A DNA stretch of 64,000 bases from Ahaetulla prasina (Eukaryota > Chordata > Lepidosauria > Squamata > Colubridae): positions 167,084,752 to 167,148,751 of the forward strand of contig NC_080540.1 in assembly GCF_028640845.1 (NCBI RefSeq), given 5' to 3'. This document shows, one piece after another, positions 1 through 11,275 of this stretch. Below the pieces are notes generated by a model. It searched no databases. It had not been told where the DNA came from and saw only the letters and a list, made by a program, of their open reading frames with translations. The stretch's first letter is position 1, and each line of letters starts with the position of its first letter. Both the position numbers and the translations under genes were made by a program.

Positions 1-290
1 AAACTCCTCGGCACGCCCTTGCAACGGGTCATCCCGCACCCCCTGTTGGAGGAGAGAGCGGGTCACTCAAAACAGGGCGGCCGGGCGGTTATCTGCCGAC
101 GCAATGAGGGAGGAGACGTAGAGACGTCTCGCTTTCCTCAGTGCCACTAAGTAGGTCCTACTATAAGACCTAACTAGTGTCCGGTCAGCCTCCGAACGGC
201 TGGATCTCCAGGCACTCTCTAGGCATCTTCTCCGGTGTTTCATCTCTCTCAGCTCCTCAGAGAACCAAGGAGCTGGTTGAGACCTACGCC
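1..290 (-). pseudogene. L2/CR1-group LINE ORF2 fragment (endonuclease-RT linker)
   Basis: Read on the minus strand this stretch gives about 95 codons with one in-frame TGA. It begins PWFSEELREMK and continues through an Arg-rich helix to SSLIASADNRPAALF and VTRSLLQQ. That Pro-Trp-Phe plus basic-helix pattern is typical of the region between the endonuclease and reverse transcriptase of L2/CR1-group LINE ORF2. The stop lies where an Arg CGA would be expected, which fits CpG decay. The window edge cuts the fragment, so its full length is unknown. It may belong to the same family as the ORF2 C-terminus at 35197-35328, but the two do not overlap and this cannot be tested here. Confidence 0.75.
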
Positions 291-301
291 GGGTACATGT
301 T

Positions 302-345
302 TGACAAACTAAATAAATAAAATAAATAAAAATAAAAATATATCC
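302..345. repeat. AT-rich simple repeat (AAATA)n
   Basis: An A/T tract of AAATA-like units directly adjoins the LINE fragment. Its origin is unclear. Confidence 0.7.
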
Positions 346-559
346 TAAGCAATAGCAAGGAAAAGGAAAAGAAGAAGCATTTTTGAGACGCTCAAAAAAA
401 AAATCTTAGGAAAATTTACAGTTGAGGGAGGGCTTCCGAAGGTTAATCATGAAAGCAATCTAATGGAGGAAAATGAAATTAAAGGAAAATTAAAAAATTA
501 TACTCAAAAACTTTCAAAAATGGGATTACATAATGAAAAAATTGATGTTTAAGAAGCAA

Positions 560-804
560 CACTATTAAGGGAAGTGAGAAAGGTAATAGACTAGGGATAC
601 CATCAGACATAGAGGAAATGTTTAAAGTTGTAAAAGAGGACATTTAAGTGCTAACAGCTCCATGTTAACAAACACGGAGCTCTATGTATTCAAGAGATTG
701 GAAGAGACATGCACACAGAGTACAAGTGAAAGGAGTACAAGTGAATGTGCAAATTAGCTACCCATTGCACTAATCCATCATACAAGAAGTGCTTTTTCCG
801 GAAC
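560..804 (+). pseudogene. Bov-B/RTE-like LINE ORF, left half
   Basis: Forward translation is broken but gives GIPSDIEEMFKVVKEDI, then an SRDWKR block. These match the stretch just before the reverse transcriptase palm in Bov-B/RTE elements (GIPAE...K, then DWKR). The segment stops at 804, where a hAT element with an 8-bp target duplication begins, and resumes at 3068. Sequence from about 360 to 560 is AT-rich and may be the more decayed upstream part. Many frame breaks mark it as old. Confidence 0.6.
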
Positions 805-917
805 GTACAAAGCAGGGGTGAAATGTAAAATTTGTTACTACTGGTTCTGTGGGCGTGGCTTGGTGGTGGGAGTAATGTGACTCGGTGGGCGTGGCCAACT
901 TTTTTCTTTTTACTTTT

Positions 918-2746
918 TTTTTATTAAAAAGTTTTACAGAAAATTTCCACAAATGCCTCTCCTCTACCTCCCTCCCCCCAATCCCACCCCCGGACTTCCC
1001 AGAGCAAAATACAGGTTATAACATCTAAAATCATAAGCTAGAATACGCTAACTATACATAAACTCCCATCCCTCCCCTTTTGCATAAAGAAAAATATACA
1101 AATACAATTTTTACTTTCTATTCATTCATAAGCTATTTGGTACTTCTTTGTCTGATATTTGTTTTGAATATAATCAATCCATTTTCTCCATTCCAGTATA
1201 TATCTTTCTTGTGAATAGTCTTTCAGATACGCTGAGATTTTTGCCATCTCTGCTAAATTCGCTACTTTTAATATCCACTCTTCCATGGTAGGCAGATATT
1301 CCTTCTTCCAATATTGCATTACCAATAGTCTAGCTGCTGATATTAAATTTAAGCTCAATTTAGTCTCTATTGCCGTACAGTCCGTAATTATACCCAATGA
1401 AAACAACTGCGGAGTAAACTTTATCTTCTTTTTCAAAATATTTTGCATTACCCACCAAATTTTTATCCAAAATGCTTTGATTTTTTTACAAGTCCACCAT
1501 ATATGATAATAAGTAGCATCATCACAATCACATCTCCAACATTTAGCTTGCAAATTCGGATACATACAGGCCAGATGCCATCTATAAAACATTTTGTAAA
1601 AATTTTCTCTTAAATTTTGTGCTTGTGTAAATTTAACATTCCTAACCCAAATTTTTTTCCACGTTTCCATCATTATAGGTTGCTGAATATTTTGTGCCCA
1701 TTTTACCATACAATCCTTAAATAGTTCTGTTTCTGAGTCTATTTCTATCAACGAATTATATAACCTTTTAATATGCGATTGACTTTGATCTCTAATTTGT
1801 TTTACCAAATTTTCCTCATTTTGCATGATACCAGTTTTCTGGTCTTCTCTCCATCTAGCTTGCAGCTGTCCATACTGAAACCAAGTATGAATTATCCTTT
1901 CTTCTTTCATTATATTTAAAGGTTTCAACTGTAATTTACCCTTTTCCATAAAAAGAAGCTCTTTGTAGGTAACAACCTCTTGTTTTTGTTCTATATTTAT
2001 GTTCTCTATCGCATGTCTGGGGATTGCCCATGTAGGTATTTTATAATTTAACTTATATTGATACTTTTTCCAAACCCACAACAAAGCACTTCTAAGTATA
2101 TGGCTTTTAAAAACCTTATCCACTTTCTTATCATATAATAAATAAGCATGCCATCCATATAACAAATCATAACCTTCCATGTTTAGTGTTCTTTCTTCTG
2201 TTAGGTTAAACCAATCACTGATTAGTGACAGGGCAGCTGTTTCATAATATAATCTTAGATTAGGCATTTTAAGACCCCCTCTTTCACGCATATCCTGTAT
2301 TATTTTTAACTTTATTCTCGGTCTTTTACCCATCCAGATAAAGTTGTTAATACCTTTCTGCCATTCCTGCAAATTTGCATCTTTTTTAAGTATTGGTATC
2401 ATTTGGAACAGAAATAAAAACCTAGGCAAACATTTATTTTTATTACTGCTATTCTTCCCAATAAAGATAATTGTAGTTTTTTCCAGTTCTCCATTTCCTT
2501 CTGCACTTTTTGCCATAACACTTCATAATTATTTTTATATAATTTCACATTTGAAGCTGAAATATATATTCCTAAATATTTAACCTTTTTTACTATTTCA
2601 AATCCCGTTACTCTTTCTAATTCTTCTTTTTGATGTATAGCCATATTTTTAGTTATTATCTTTGTCTTTTGTTGATTTACTTTAAATCCAGATACCTTCC
2701 CATATTGACTAATTATGTCCATCAGGTATATAACCGATTGTGTTGG
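918..2746 (-). mobile_element. L1 LINE, 5'-truncated, inserted in the hAT element
   Basis: A minus-strand L1 3' half of about 1.8 kb. It is flanked by the 14-bp target duplication ttctttttactttt at 904-917 and 2747-2760. The 3' end is at the left, next to a T-run that is the complement of a short poly(A). Bases 918-1121 are 3' UTR. Truncation occurs within the reverse transcriptase, the usual fate of target-primed insertion. The intact duplication and long open frame indicate a young copy. Confidence 0.9.
1122..2722 (-). pseudogene. L1 ORF2 C-terminal half, one frameshift
   Basis: Two overlapping minus-strand frames cover the end of L1 ORF2. The first (2722 to about 2400) starts in the RT thumb with GKVSGFKVNQQKTKI and continues through YLGIYIS to LLGRIAVIK. 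The second (about 2480 to 1122) carries LPRFLFLFQMIPI and runs about 450 codons to a natural stop. A CCHC knuckle, C-x2-C-x8-H-x4-C (CWRC...H...C), lies near 1492-1545, about residues 324-341 of the long frame, as known at the L1 ORF2 C-terminus. One frameshift near 2400-2480 separates the frames, and no other stop is seen. The endonuclease and the RT catalytic core are missing, so it cannot move itself. Confidence 0.9.
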
Positions 2747-3067
2747 TTCTTTTTACTTTTAAAAGCATTTTTTCTACAACCTCTTCGGCTGCAGAGGTTG
2801 TTAAAAATGCTTTTAAAGGGTTCTGACAATCCCAGCTGAGCCACCCGATCATCAGAGGCTTTTTTTTTTTACTTTTAAAAGCATTTTTTTGGCCAAAGAA
2901 AAATGCTTTTAAAAGTTAAAAAAAACAACAACTCTGATGATCACGCAGCTCAGTTGGGCATGGGGGGCCAGGGATTTTTGCTACTGGTTCTCCAAACCAC
3001 TCACCTCCGTCACTACCGGATCAGGCGATCCAGTCCGAACCGGGAGCATTTCACCCCTGGTACAAAG

Positions 3068-3960
3068 AATACAGAAAGTAATGCCAAATGAATGTAGGTT
3101 TTGAAAAAAGGTAGAGGTACGTGAAATCAGAAAGATAAAGGAAGAGGAAGAATGGAGACAGCCAGTGAATATATGGAGAAGGAACTATTACAGTGAGCCA
3201 GAAGGTGTTTTAATCCCAGAATTGGTATTTTAAAAAATCAAATTCAGAATAGAGAAAGGAGTGAGGCAAGGATGAATATTATCGCCATGTATGTTTAATT
3301 ATACAGCAAATTTAAGAATAGCAGAATTGGGAAACAGGACAGCTAAAATCAAAACTGGAGGTTTAAATTCTAAGAATGTGAGATATGCAGATGACAGCAC
3401 TTTGTTAGCTGGAAGTAAAGAACATTTAGAAGAGCTCATTATGAAAGTAAAAATGGAAAGTGAAAAATCTGAGTTAATATTAAAAAGATAAAGGTAATGT
3501 TTAGGAACTTACACCTGACAGCAAAGAACCTAAGGCTGACAGTGAAGAAGAGATTAATTTTACAGAAGAAGGAAACAGCAGACAAAATCATGAAGAATAG
3601 GGATACTTTTATGACAACAAAGATCAGAAAATCTAAAGCAAGAGTTTTCAAATAAGAAACTGGACTTTCAGAGAAAGAGGTGTGGGGAAGGGGAGAGACA
3701 TGAATGCTGCATCTCGGGAAAATTATTGAAGAATACCATGGGCTGAAAACCAGTCAATCAAAAATTCAGGCCCAAATTATACTAAGTGCTACCTTAAATT
3801 GAAGATTAGGAAACCAGAAGCTTAGTATTTTGAGCAGGTGATTCAAATGGATGATGAACTAGAAACATGGTACTGGGAAGAACGAGGAAAGCAGAAAGAT
3901 AAGGTAAGATGTATAAGATCCAATGTATGTGACCTTGGAAGAATGCCATATTACCATTGG
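3068..3960 (+). pseudogene. Bov-B/RTE-like LINE ORF, right half (YADD palm)
   Basis: The LINE interrupted at 804 resumes here. Fragments in shifted frames give GRGT-x-NQ, then EKGVRQG, ILSPCMFN and, in an open frame at 3291-3491, VRYADDSTLLAGSKEHLEEL. The YADD box is the RT catalytic motif. Spacing and flanking residues fit RTE/Bov-B rather than CR1 or L1. Further on, RIPWAENQS (about 3735) and a KLKI...RKPEA stretch echo the Bov-B C-terminus. Stops and frameshifts are many, so it is old and inactive. Confidence 0.7.
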
Positions 3961-3995
3961 AGAGGCTTGATAGGGCCCAACTCAGTACTCTAAAT

Positions 3996-5837
3996 CAGTG
4001 TTGGTGAACCTTTTCAGCACCAAGTGCTGAAATGGGAGCACGTGCACATGCGCGCATGTCGGAAGCCAGAAGAGCAGACAATCTTCCAGTTTCTGATGTG
4101 CACGTGTGCACCAGCCACAGCCACTTGGTCTTCCAGTTTCTGGCGCACATGCGCACCAGAAGACCAACTGTCCGGTGAGCATGCGCCAACTCTGCCTGGC
4201 CTTTCAGGGGTCCTCGTGCCTCTCTGATCGCCCCCCGGGCCCCGTCGGGGTGGCAGGACATCCCCACCAATGACCTGGTTCCGCAGCCCCAGACAAGGAG
4301 GGGAAGTTGGGCATGGAATGCCGCCTCCGTCTGCTGGGAAGCCGGAGCCCCTTCCCAGCCTTGGAGGGAAGGGGCGTCCGCGTTCCTGGGGCTCAGATTG
4401 GGGAGCCAGCAAGCGGGAGAGCTTTGCCCCAACTCTGGCCAGGATGAAGTGCCCCCAGCCTGCCACGAGAACAAGCCAGCACAGCCACTTCTGCCAAGGG
4501 AGCGTGACTGCTTTAAGCCTGCCGTATCTCTTACCCCAGCGCCAGACAGATGTTCCTCTCACGTGGACTCAGCTCCTGCACAGCCCCAGAAGAGCAGACA
4601 ATCTTCCAGTTTCTGATGTGCACGTGTGCACCAGCCACAGCCACTTGGTCTTCCAGTTTCTGGCGCACATGCGCACCAGAAGACCAACTGTCCGGTGAGC
4701 ATGCGCCAACTCTGCCTGGCCTTTCAGGGGTCCTCGTGCCTCTCTGATCGCCCCCCGGGCCCCGTCGGGGTGGCAGGACATCCCCACCAATGACCTGGTT
4801 CCGCAGCCCCAGACAAGGAGGGGAAGTTGGGCATGGAATGCCGCCTCCGTCTGCTGGGAAGCCGGAGCCCCTTCCCAGCCTTGGAGGGAAGGGGCGTCCG
4901 CGTTCCTGGGGCTCAGATTGGGGAGCCAGCAAGCGGGAGAGCTTTGCCCCAACTCTGGCCAGGATGAAGTGCCCCCCAGCCTGCCACCGAGAACAAGCCA
5001 GCACAGCCACTTCTGCCAAGGGAGCGTGACTGCTTTAAGCCTGCCGTATCTCTTACCCCAGCGCCAGACAGATGTTCCTCTCACGTGGACTCAGCTCCTG
5101 CACAGCCCCAGAAGAGCAGCAGCAGCAGTGACAACCGCAGGGTAAGGAGCAGGAGTGACCGGCTGGCCCCCACAGCTGGGCCTCCATTGGCCCTCGGCAG
5201 CGTCTCTCTGCGCGAGGAGCAGTGGTGAGTTGCTACCAGTTCGCCACATGGACAGTGGCGGGAGGGAGGCTTCGCCCATCCACCCGGATGTCATCAAAAA
5301 CATTCTGCGCATGGACCCACGCGCTCCCAATAGCAAACCGGTAGCGAAGAAAATTAAAACCCACTACTGATGAGGAGCTGCACTCTCCCCCAGCCCTCCT
5401 GGGGCAGCTTGTTTCCCCGACGGCAGCTCCTCCTCCTGGCTGCTCCAGCATCCCAGCCGGAAGCAGCAGCATAAGAACCACTGCTGCCTCCTTACCCCTC
5501 GCCCCCAGCAGCAGGAGGAGGTTAGGTAGCCGCCTGCCCAGCCAGCAAATGCTGTCCTGCTGCACCTGGGCTGGCTAGGCGTTCTGGACCATGGATACGT
5601 GTCAGTGCTGCAGTCGGGAGGGCTGGAGCCACGCAAGAAGCCCGCTTGGGTGGGGAGGGAGGGAAGCCCTGGCCCGTCCATCCTTGCTGGCAGCTCTGCT
5701 CGCCTTGCTCTTCCAGATTCCGGTGTGCTGACCAGCTAGTCTTCTGGTTTCTGATGCTGCCACCATTTATGGGTGATGGCTTGAGTGCCTGGAGAGATGC
5801 CACTTCCAGCACAAGTGGCATAGGTTCACCATCAGGG
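3996..5837. mobile_element. hAT-type non-autonomous element with GC-rich interior
   Basis: The ends are imperfect inverted repeats: cagtgttggtgaacc at the left, and the complement of ggttcaccatcaggg at the right. Flanks ctctaaat (3988-3995) and ctctaagt (5838-5845) form an 8-bp duplication with one mismatch. The family recurs at 15483-15826, 20580-20861 and 33839-34341. The interior is GC- and CpG-rich, giving several long spurious open frames in both directions, and no transposase motif is seen. Much of its length comes from the 520-bp duplication listed separately. Confidence 0.85.
4067..5108. repeat. 520-bp near-perfect tandem duplication
   Basis: Unit 1 (4067-4586) and unit 2 (4587-5108) are nearly identical. 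The clear differences are single-base gains in C runs (near 4970 and 4987). The start of a third unit, cagaagagcag, follows at 5109. It lies wholly inside the hAT element. It could be a very recent duplication or an assembly artefact. Confidence 0.9.
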
Positions 5838-5870
5838 CTCTAAGTATAGTTAAGCATAGACTGATACCAT

Positions 5871-6100
5871 GGAGCCCTGGTGGCCCAGTGATTAAAGTAC
5901 AGCATTGCAAGCAAACTCTGCCCACAGCCTGGAGTTCGATCCTGACTGGCTCAAGGTTGACTCAGCCTTCAATTCTTATTGAGGTTAGTAAAATGTGGTT
6001 CCAGATTGTTTGGAGCAACATGCAAATAACGCTTCAACATTGTAAACTGCGCAGAGAGTACTCTGGATGGTATATAGGCTAAATGCTATTGCTATTGCTA
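5871..6100 (+). mobile_element. tRNA-derived SINE
   Basis: The 5' part has a tRNA-like A box (tggtggcccagtg) and B box (gagttcgatcctg). The family body follows (ggttgactcagcc, agattgttgg-like, tatataggct), ending in GCTATT repeats. Related copies are at 11413-12359 (split), 40951-41184, 44508-44680 and 58653-58878. It would be RNA polymerase III transcribed if intact. The terminal repeat suggests LINE-aided movement. Confidence 0.85.
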
Positions 6101-6221
6101 CACCAAGTTTAAAATCTCCAACTCCATGTTTCTCTGAAATGGTGGTACAAGCAGTAAGGTACATCAGATACCATGAGGCAGGTAGATAAAAATAGCAAGG
6201 GAGTGGGAAAGGAAAACATAG

Positions 6222-6357
6222 TATGCTTTTCCAAAAATAAGACCCTGTCTTATATTTTTTTGAACCCTGAAATAAGCGCTTGGCCTTATTGCCATGCACT
6301 CAAAAGCTCAATTGAGCTTATTATTAGGGGATGTCTTATTCTGGGGAAAACAGGTTA
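6222..6357. mobile_element. Small TA-flanked MITE
   Basis: Inverted ends surround a short body with AATAAGACC and GGTCTTATT-like arms and an internal AGCTCAATTGAGCT palindrome. TA dinucleotides bound both ends, suggesting a Tc1/mariner- or pogo-mobilised element. No coding capacity. Confidence 0.6.
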
Positions 6358-7614
6358 GAATTCTTTCTTTTAAAATAACAGAAGAAGAAAAATGTTGTTT
6401 TCTAGACAGGGGTGGTAGAACAAGATTTTTCTGCTTACCTAAGAAAAGACAGCTTGCCGTTACCATTTAACTTATTTCCCAGTGATCCTCGGTAGGTTTC
6501 AATTAAATTCCTCTCCCACCAAAAACAACAACAACACTTTAATTCCTAAATCTCACCTACTACACTTAAAGCAAACATAAATATTTCCAGCTCTTTTCTT
6601 TTCCAAGGAGTACAATGGAGTCATAAAACATACACAAAGGGACTAAATCAATCTAGGGTTAAGCAATGTCTAGATAATTCATCAACACCTCACTCTGTAG
6701 ACTATTTATCAATCTTAATTTATACCACTCACTGCTCTGGCCCGCTACTTCTTGCTGCAAGCCAGCCACAGGCAAGACTTTTTCTATTCTCCACCTTGGC
6801 CTCTTACTCTCCCATCCATCACTTGGAGATTGCTGGCTATAGTAACTCTCCGTTCACCCTCTCCATCATACAGGCATCTGCTCTGATGCCATACATCTCC
6901 CCGTCCCTCCCCTCCCCTTAAACATCGTCCTCCCCGCTTCCAGCTGGTTGCTCCTGCTTGTTTTTTTGGCTGTGCTCTGATGGCTTTTGATCATCATGTA
7001 GGTCTGTGTCAGCTTCGTCAATCAATGTCAACCACTGTCACATCTGACTTGGCAGACTTTTAACTTTTTTTTTCCTTTTAAAAATCCCTAGGCTTGATCA
7101 TAGGCAGCCTGTCATCTCAGAAACTGATGCGTTGGAGCTTTTTAGAAATGGAAAAGTAGCAGAAGAACTGGATTCTCACTGGAGCAAGACTTGGAAATAA
7201 GGTAGCTTAGCAGCTGTATCAATTCTAATTTGTTCTCTTGACTAGAACCTATTTTCCTGCTGGCATGATAAGTCGCCTGCCTCTCAATCTAACTCCCTAT
7301 CAACAAAAAATCTGGTGATTTAGGTCTGTAACCCACACCAATTTTAAACACGTCTTGTCCACAGAATCACATAACTGTAAAGAGTCTTTTAGAATATCAA
7401 ACAACTCTCTGTTCAGTCCAGAGATTCTAATTAAAGCGTCCAGCAAGAAGATTCAGCCTCTTGCTTGAAAATATCTAGTGAAGAGAAGCCAGTCAGCACT
7501 CATCCCATCCCAACTCCAGTCCAGACGACACAACTCAGCCACCAGAGCAATCCCATGAAATGAAAAATAATTCTGAAATCTTAAAAATGTCTGATGTGAT
7601 AATTCATGAGATTG
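6358..7614. other. No recognised feature
   Basis: AT-rich sequence with short (CAA)n near 6525. I see no coding frame, repeat family or RNA gene I can name. Confidence 0.5.
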
Positions 7615-7880
7615 TTTTTTTTTTAATTTGCATTTATATCCCGCCCTTCTCCGAAGACTCAGGGCGGCTTACACTATGTCAAGCAATAGTCTTCATCCAT
7701 TTGTATATTATATACAAAGTCAACTTATTGCCCCCAACAATCTGGGTCCTCATTTTACCTACCTTATAAAGGATGGAAGGCTGAGTCAACTTGGGCCTGG
7801 TGGGGCTTGAACCTGCAGTAATTGCAAGCAGCTGCTGTTAATAACAGACTCTCTTACCAGTCTGAGCCACAGAGGCCCTG
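7615..7880 (-). mobile_element. tRNA-derived SINE with LINE-like 3' tail
   Basis: A minus-strand copy. The A-rich end lies at the left next to the complement of CCGCCCTGAGTC...GGGCGGGATATAAAT. The tRNA-like head with its B box is at the right end (7800-7880). The tail motif is shared with the L2-like LINE end at 35440-35516 and with the SINE at 55471-55754, which is the same long-tailed subfamily. Confidence 0.8.
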
Positions 7881-7926
7881 GATTGTGAACCTTTTTATGC
7901 CAGAGATTGTACTTCTGTCCTAAAAC

Positions 7927-8206
7927 CAGTGGTCAGTTTCAAAACTTTTTACTACCGGTTCTGTGGATGTGGCTTGGCTTGGTGGGCGTGGCTGGGGAAG
8001 GATACTGTAAAATCTCCATTCCTACCCCACTCCAGGGAAAAGATACTGCAAAATCCCCATTTCCTCCCGATCAGCTGGGACTCAGGAGGCAGAGAATAGA
8101 TGGGGCCGGAGCCAGTCAGAATCTTTACTACCGGTTCTCCGAACTACTCAAAATTTCCGCTACCGGTTCTCCAGAACTGGTCAGAACCTGCTGAAACCCA
8201 CCTCTG
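7927..8206 (+). mobile_element. hAT MITE (ACCGGTTCT family)
   Basis: Starts cagtggtcagtttc and ends gaaacccacctctg. The 8-bp duplication cctaaaac lies at 7919-7926 and 8207-8214. The interior repeats TACTACCGGTTCT and GTGGGCGTGGC motifs. Copies of the same group: 43825-44087, 47082-47337 and 54780-55057. Confidence 0.9.
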
Positions 8207-8214
8207 CCTAAAAC

Positions 8215-9149
8215 ATCTCTAAGGCCAGCTTTCTCCCACCCAGTCACTGCTGAGGCTCAGAAAGAATCAACCATGGAGGCAGCACAAATGAGATCCGTGT
8301 GCTTTGTGGTTGACATAGGGATAGGAGAAATATGTTTTAATGCAGTCATGAAGGGTTATATTGCCCTTACATTATATGCTTATGGAACTGAATCTGTCAA
8401 CTGAATAAATCCATAATTTTTGTATCTTGAAAGTAAAAAGAAATTGCTAAGACACTGGCTACGATAACAGTACCATTTGATTAGTGTAGTTGAGGTGTGA
8501 TTTTATAGGGATGTGTAATTCTGCCAACTGGCATCTTATCGAACAATATGGTACATAGCACCAATGCTCTTGGGATTTACTCCACTCACAAATAACAGGC
8601 AATGAAACAGAGTGTGGCAAGAATTCCAGGCATGATCTGGTCCATTGTGTGTTTTCTTTATATCACTGGGAAGATGTGGATTAGAGAGGACAGGTATCCC
8701 TTGCCATGTCCTCTGTATTTTAGCCTGCCACTACATTTGTAACACAATAAAAAAAAGAAATCAACCACACGAACAGATACGGAAGTGAGTCAGAGCCAAG
8801 GTACTTTATGCCATTATGTAAAACAACTTTTTTATTTAATATAATAAATAGGATTTAGGATGTGCTCAGTGCTGAACTAGCAGACGTGACAGGAGCTTTA
8901 GAGGAGTCATGTTAGGTTAAGTTCTAACCACATGATAAAGAAGTGGGATCTATAAAACTACCGTAACAGATCAAAGGAACTGAGGAGGGATCTGGAGGAA
9001 CTGAGATAGGGATCTGTGAACTACAGAGGTGCACCTGTGAAGACTTTCATCCTGCCGCAAGAAATATTTGCCCAATCATTTTGAGAAAACTGAGCTACGG
9101 ATACCATGAACCGTGTGTTATATATCACTTAACTTTCCTTGCACTGAGA
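8215..9149. other. No recognised feature
   Basis: Unremarkable AT-rich sequence. No named repeat or coding signal is visible. Confidence 0.5.
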
Positions 9150-9310
9150 ATTTCCCTCCATTTCCAGAATAATCATATGAAGTGGGTTAGGTTCAAAGAG
9201 GGACTGGCCCCAAATTACCCAGGGAGCTTTGGTGCCTGAGGGTGGGCAAGAACCTGGATCTCACAATCCTAGACTAGCACCCTAAGCACTACACCCTATC
9301 ACCTCTCATT
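9150..9310 (-). mobile_element. Diverged tRNA-SINE fragment
   Basis: The complement reads as a degraded SINE: a B-box-like region, then CTGGGTAATTTGGGGCCAGT and a TGAACCTAACC stretch. This matches the body of the SINEs at 11100 and 47670. Ends are indistinct. Confidence 0.5.
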
Positions 9311-10159
9311 ATATTATATTATTACAAGCCATTAATGACGCAATCCTATCCACGCTTTTGCAATAAAGTGGATTGAAAACCCCAATTTCAACAACTGGAT
9401 GACAGAGGTGCTCAAAATAAAGATTGCTGGCTTGGCTTTCAGCAATCACCTGCTTTTTGACCTACATCTTCTCAAACAGGGGTGATGTTTCTTGCTCAAT
9501 TGAGCTCTCCAATCCAAATGCTCCTGCTGCCATCGAGTGCAGCTTGCCTGCCGCAGAGAGGCCTGGGTGTGGGCGCATGTGGAAACACACTAACTTTTTG
9601 GTGACAAATGCTTTCTCAAGGGGAAGAAGCCAGAGCCCCCTGTTCAGCGGTGCTGCGTAGCGGGCAAAATTCATAAAGAGAGATGGGAAACAATTGGAAG
9701 TAATAATTCCACTCAGGATTTCCAAAACAGTATCATTGGTCTTTCTCCAATCAGTGGGGAACAGAAATTAAACGGTGGTTCCAAATGGCACTTAACAGAA
9801 GTATTATGTTTCCTATGGCAGGCGCTCAATGAGGCAAGTCCTCAAGTACATTTTCTCAAATTAAATCCCACTTGATTACTGAACATAAGACTGTGATGAG
9901 CTTCTCAAATTTCAGCCTTCCATATTATAATTCAAGGGGTTATTTGAGGCGGGGAGGATTTTCAGAAGCATCTGAACATATGCATCTGTCAAGAAATATT
10001 TTTAGTTTGTGGATACTTATTCTTGATGGCCATCTCTCTATAATTTTTGTTATCAGCTGTGGAAATGGATTCCTTGGGGAGTGTAGGCAAAGGACATCAT
10101 TTATGTAACAACATGCCCTCATACAAATGCCACATGACACAAGCGTGTAATTGCAACAT
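9311..10159. other. No recognised feature
   Basis: Mixed unique-looking sequence. Short open frames exist but show no family signature. Confidence 0.5.
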
Positions 10160-10491
10160 TTGTGTGATGAGTTACTATTACTGTTAAAAGTTACTATTAA
10201 TCCTCTCATTGTTCCTATCACCCATCTCCTCCCACTTATGACTGTATGACTGTAACCTTGGTATCCTTAAGATTTATACTGACTGTTTCCTAATACGATT
10301 TGATTGCTTATTTGTTCCCTATGTGTACCTTATGATTCTTGATGAACGTATCTTTTCTTTTATGTACACCAAGACAAATTCCTTGTGTGTCCAATAACAC
10401 TTGGCCAATAAAGAATTCTATTCTATTCTATTCTATTCTATTCTATTCTATTCTATTCTATTCTATTCTATTCTATTCTATTCTATTCTAT
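10160..10491 (+). mobile_element. CR1-type LINE 3' end with ATTCT tail
   Basis: A 5'-truncated 3' UTR. Landmarks are GACTGTATGACTGTAAC, GATGAACGTATCTTTTC, GTACACCAAGACAAATTCC, TTGTGTGTCCAATAACAC and TTGGCCAATAAAGAATTC. The same landmarks recur, in either orientation, near 15867, 16864, 35960 and 58095. The pentanucleotide array follows directly. In snakes CR1 elements of this kind are known to seed such microsatellites. Confidence 0.85.
10414..10491 (+). repeat. (ATTCT)n microsatellite, about 15 units
   Basis: An uninterrupted pentamer run at the 3' end of the CR1 fragment. Confidence 0.98.
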
Positions 10492-11099
10492 CAGGAGGCA
10501 CTATGACTGAAATGTTGTCACAGTTCCTTATACAGGCTGATGTAATGGTATGTCGGAATTACCATGGGGAAGAGCCAAAGGCCAGGAGAATGGTTGGATA
10601 AGAGGCAGCTTAGACCACAGAAGGAATGTGAATCTCCAGAATCCCATTTCAGAATGGATGCTTCCTTTAGTTTCTTGAGCTATAAAGGTAACAGGAGAGA
10701 AACGTACTTCCAGATTTACAAGATTCTGTCAATGTAGTTTTACAATAAAGTAGAATTAGTTCATCTGGGCATGCTTCCTCGCTGGACTGCCCTGCAAGGT
10801 TAATAGCTGCTGGTGGTAGTATATTTATTATTATATACACAATAATGTGGAATCATTGCTGCCAGGTCTTTAGCTGGTCTTGGCCTTCATATGCAATGAG
10901 TTCTAGAAACTAGGAGTAATCTTTCAGCATAGTAGATGCTCAAATCCAAACAGTGTGGAATTTTATAAAAATGGAAATATTGTTAATATGCAGGTTATAT
11001 TACTAAGATTGGGTAATATATAATTATATAATTGTTTTTTCTCAGTGACTTATCTCTAGCCACTGCCCTAACTAAAAACCGCCCTTAGCTAATTTACTA
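10492..11099. other. No recognised feature
   Basis: AT-rich sequence with no repeat family or gene that I can name. Confidence 0.5.
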
Positions 11100-11275
11100 G
11101 ACTACATGTCAGGGATCCATGGATTCTGGTCCTGCCTTAGGCACAAAGCCAGCTGGGTGACTTGGGACCAGTTACTCTCTCAGCCCAAGGAAGGAGGCAA
11201 AGGCCAATCACTTCCAAGTTCTTGTCAAGAAAGCTTCAAGGACTTGTCAAGGAGTCAAGACTGACTTGGATGTGT
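11100..11275 (+). mobile_element. tRNA-derived SINE, second family, truncated
   Basis: Contains GATTCTGGTCCTGCC (B-box region), GCTGGGTGACTTGGGACCAGT, TCTCTCAGCCC and AAGGAGGCAAAGGCCAATCA. The body is the same as at 47670-47880. The A box is poorly preserved. A short CA-rich run follows at 11278-11325. Confidence 0.65.

Larger units (their letters stand above)
813..3059 (+). mobile_element. hAT-type non-autonomous element, split by an L1
   Basis: The element begins caggggtgaaat and ends atttcacccctg, a perfect inverted terminal repeat. It is flanked by the 8-bp duplication gtacaaag at 805-812 and 3060-3067, the hAT hallmark. Without the L1 insertion it would be about 400 bp, so it is a MITE-size derivative with no transposase. 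Inside are the family's ACTACCGG-type and GGGCGTGGC motifs and AAAAGCATTTTT palindromes, also seen at 25574-25860, 50957-51260 and 62954-63461. It sits inside the Bov-B-like LINE. Confidence 0.9.

Noticed and set aside
3995..5145. Overlapping 100-180-codon open frames on both strands
   Set aside because: They come from GC-rich sequence inside a hAT element and repeat with the 520-bp duplication. No domain or splice context is visible.
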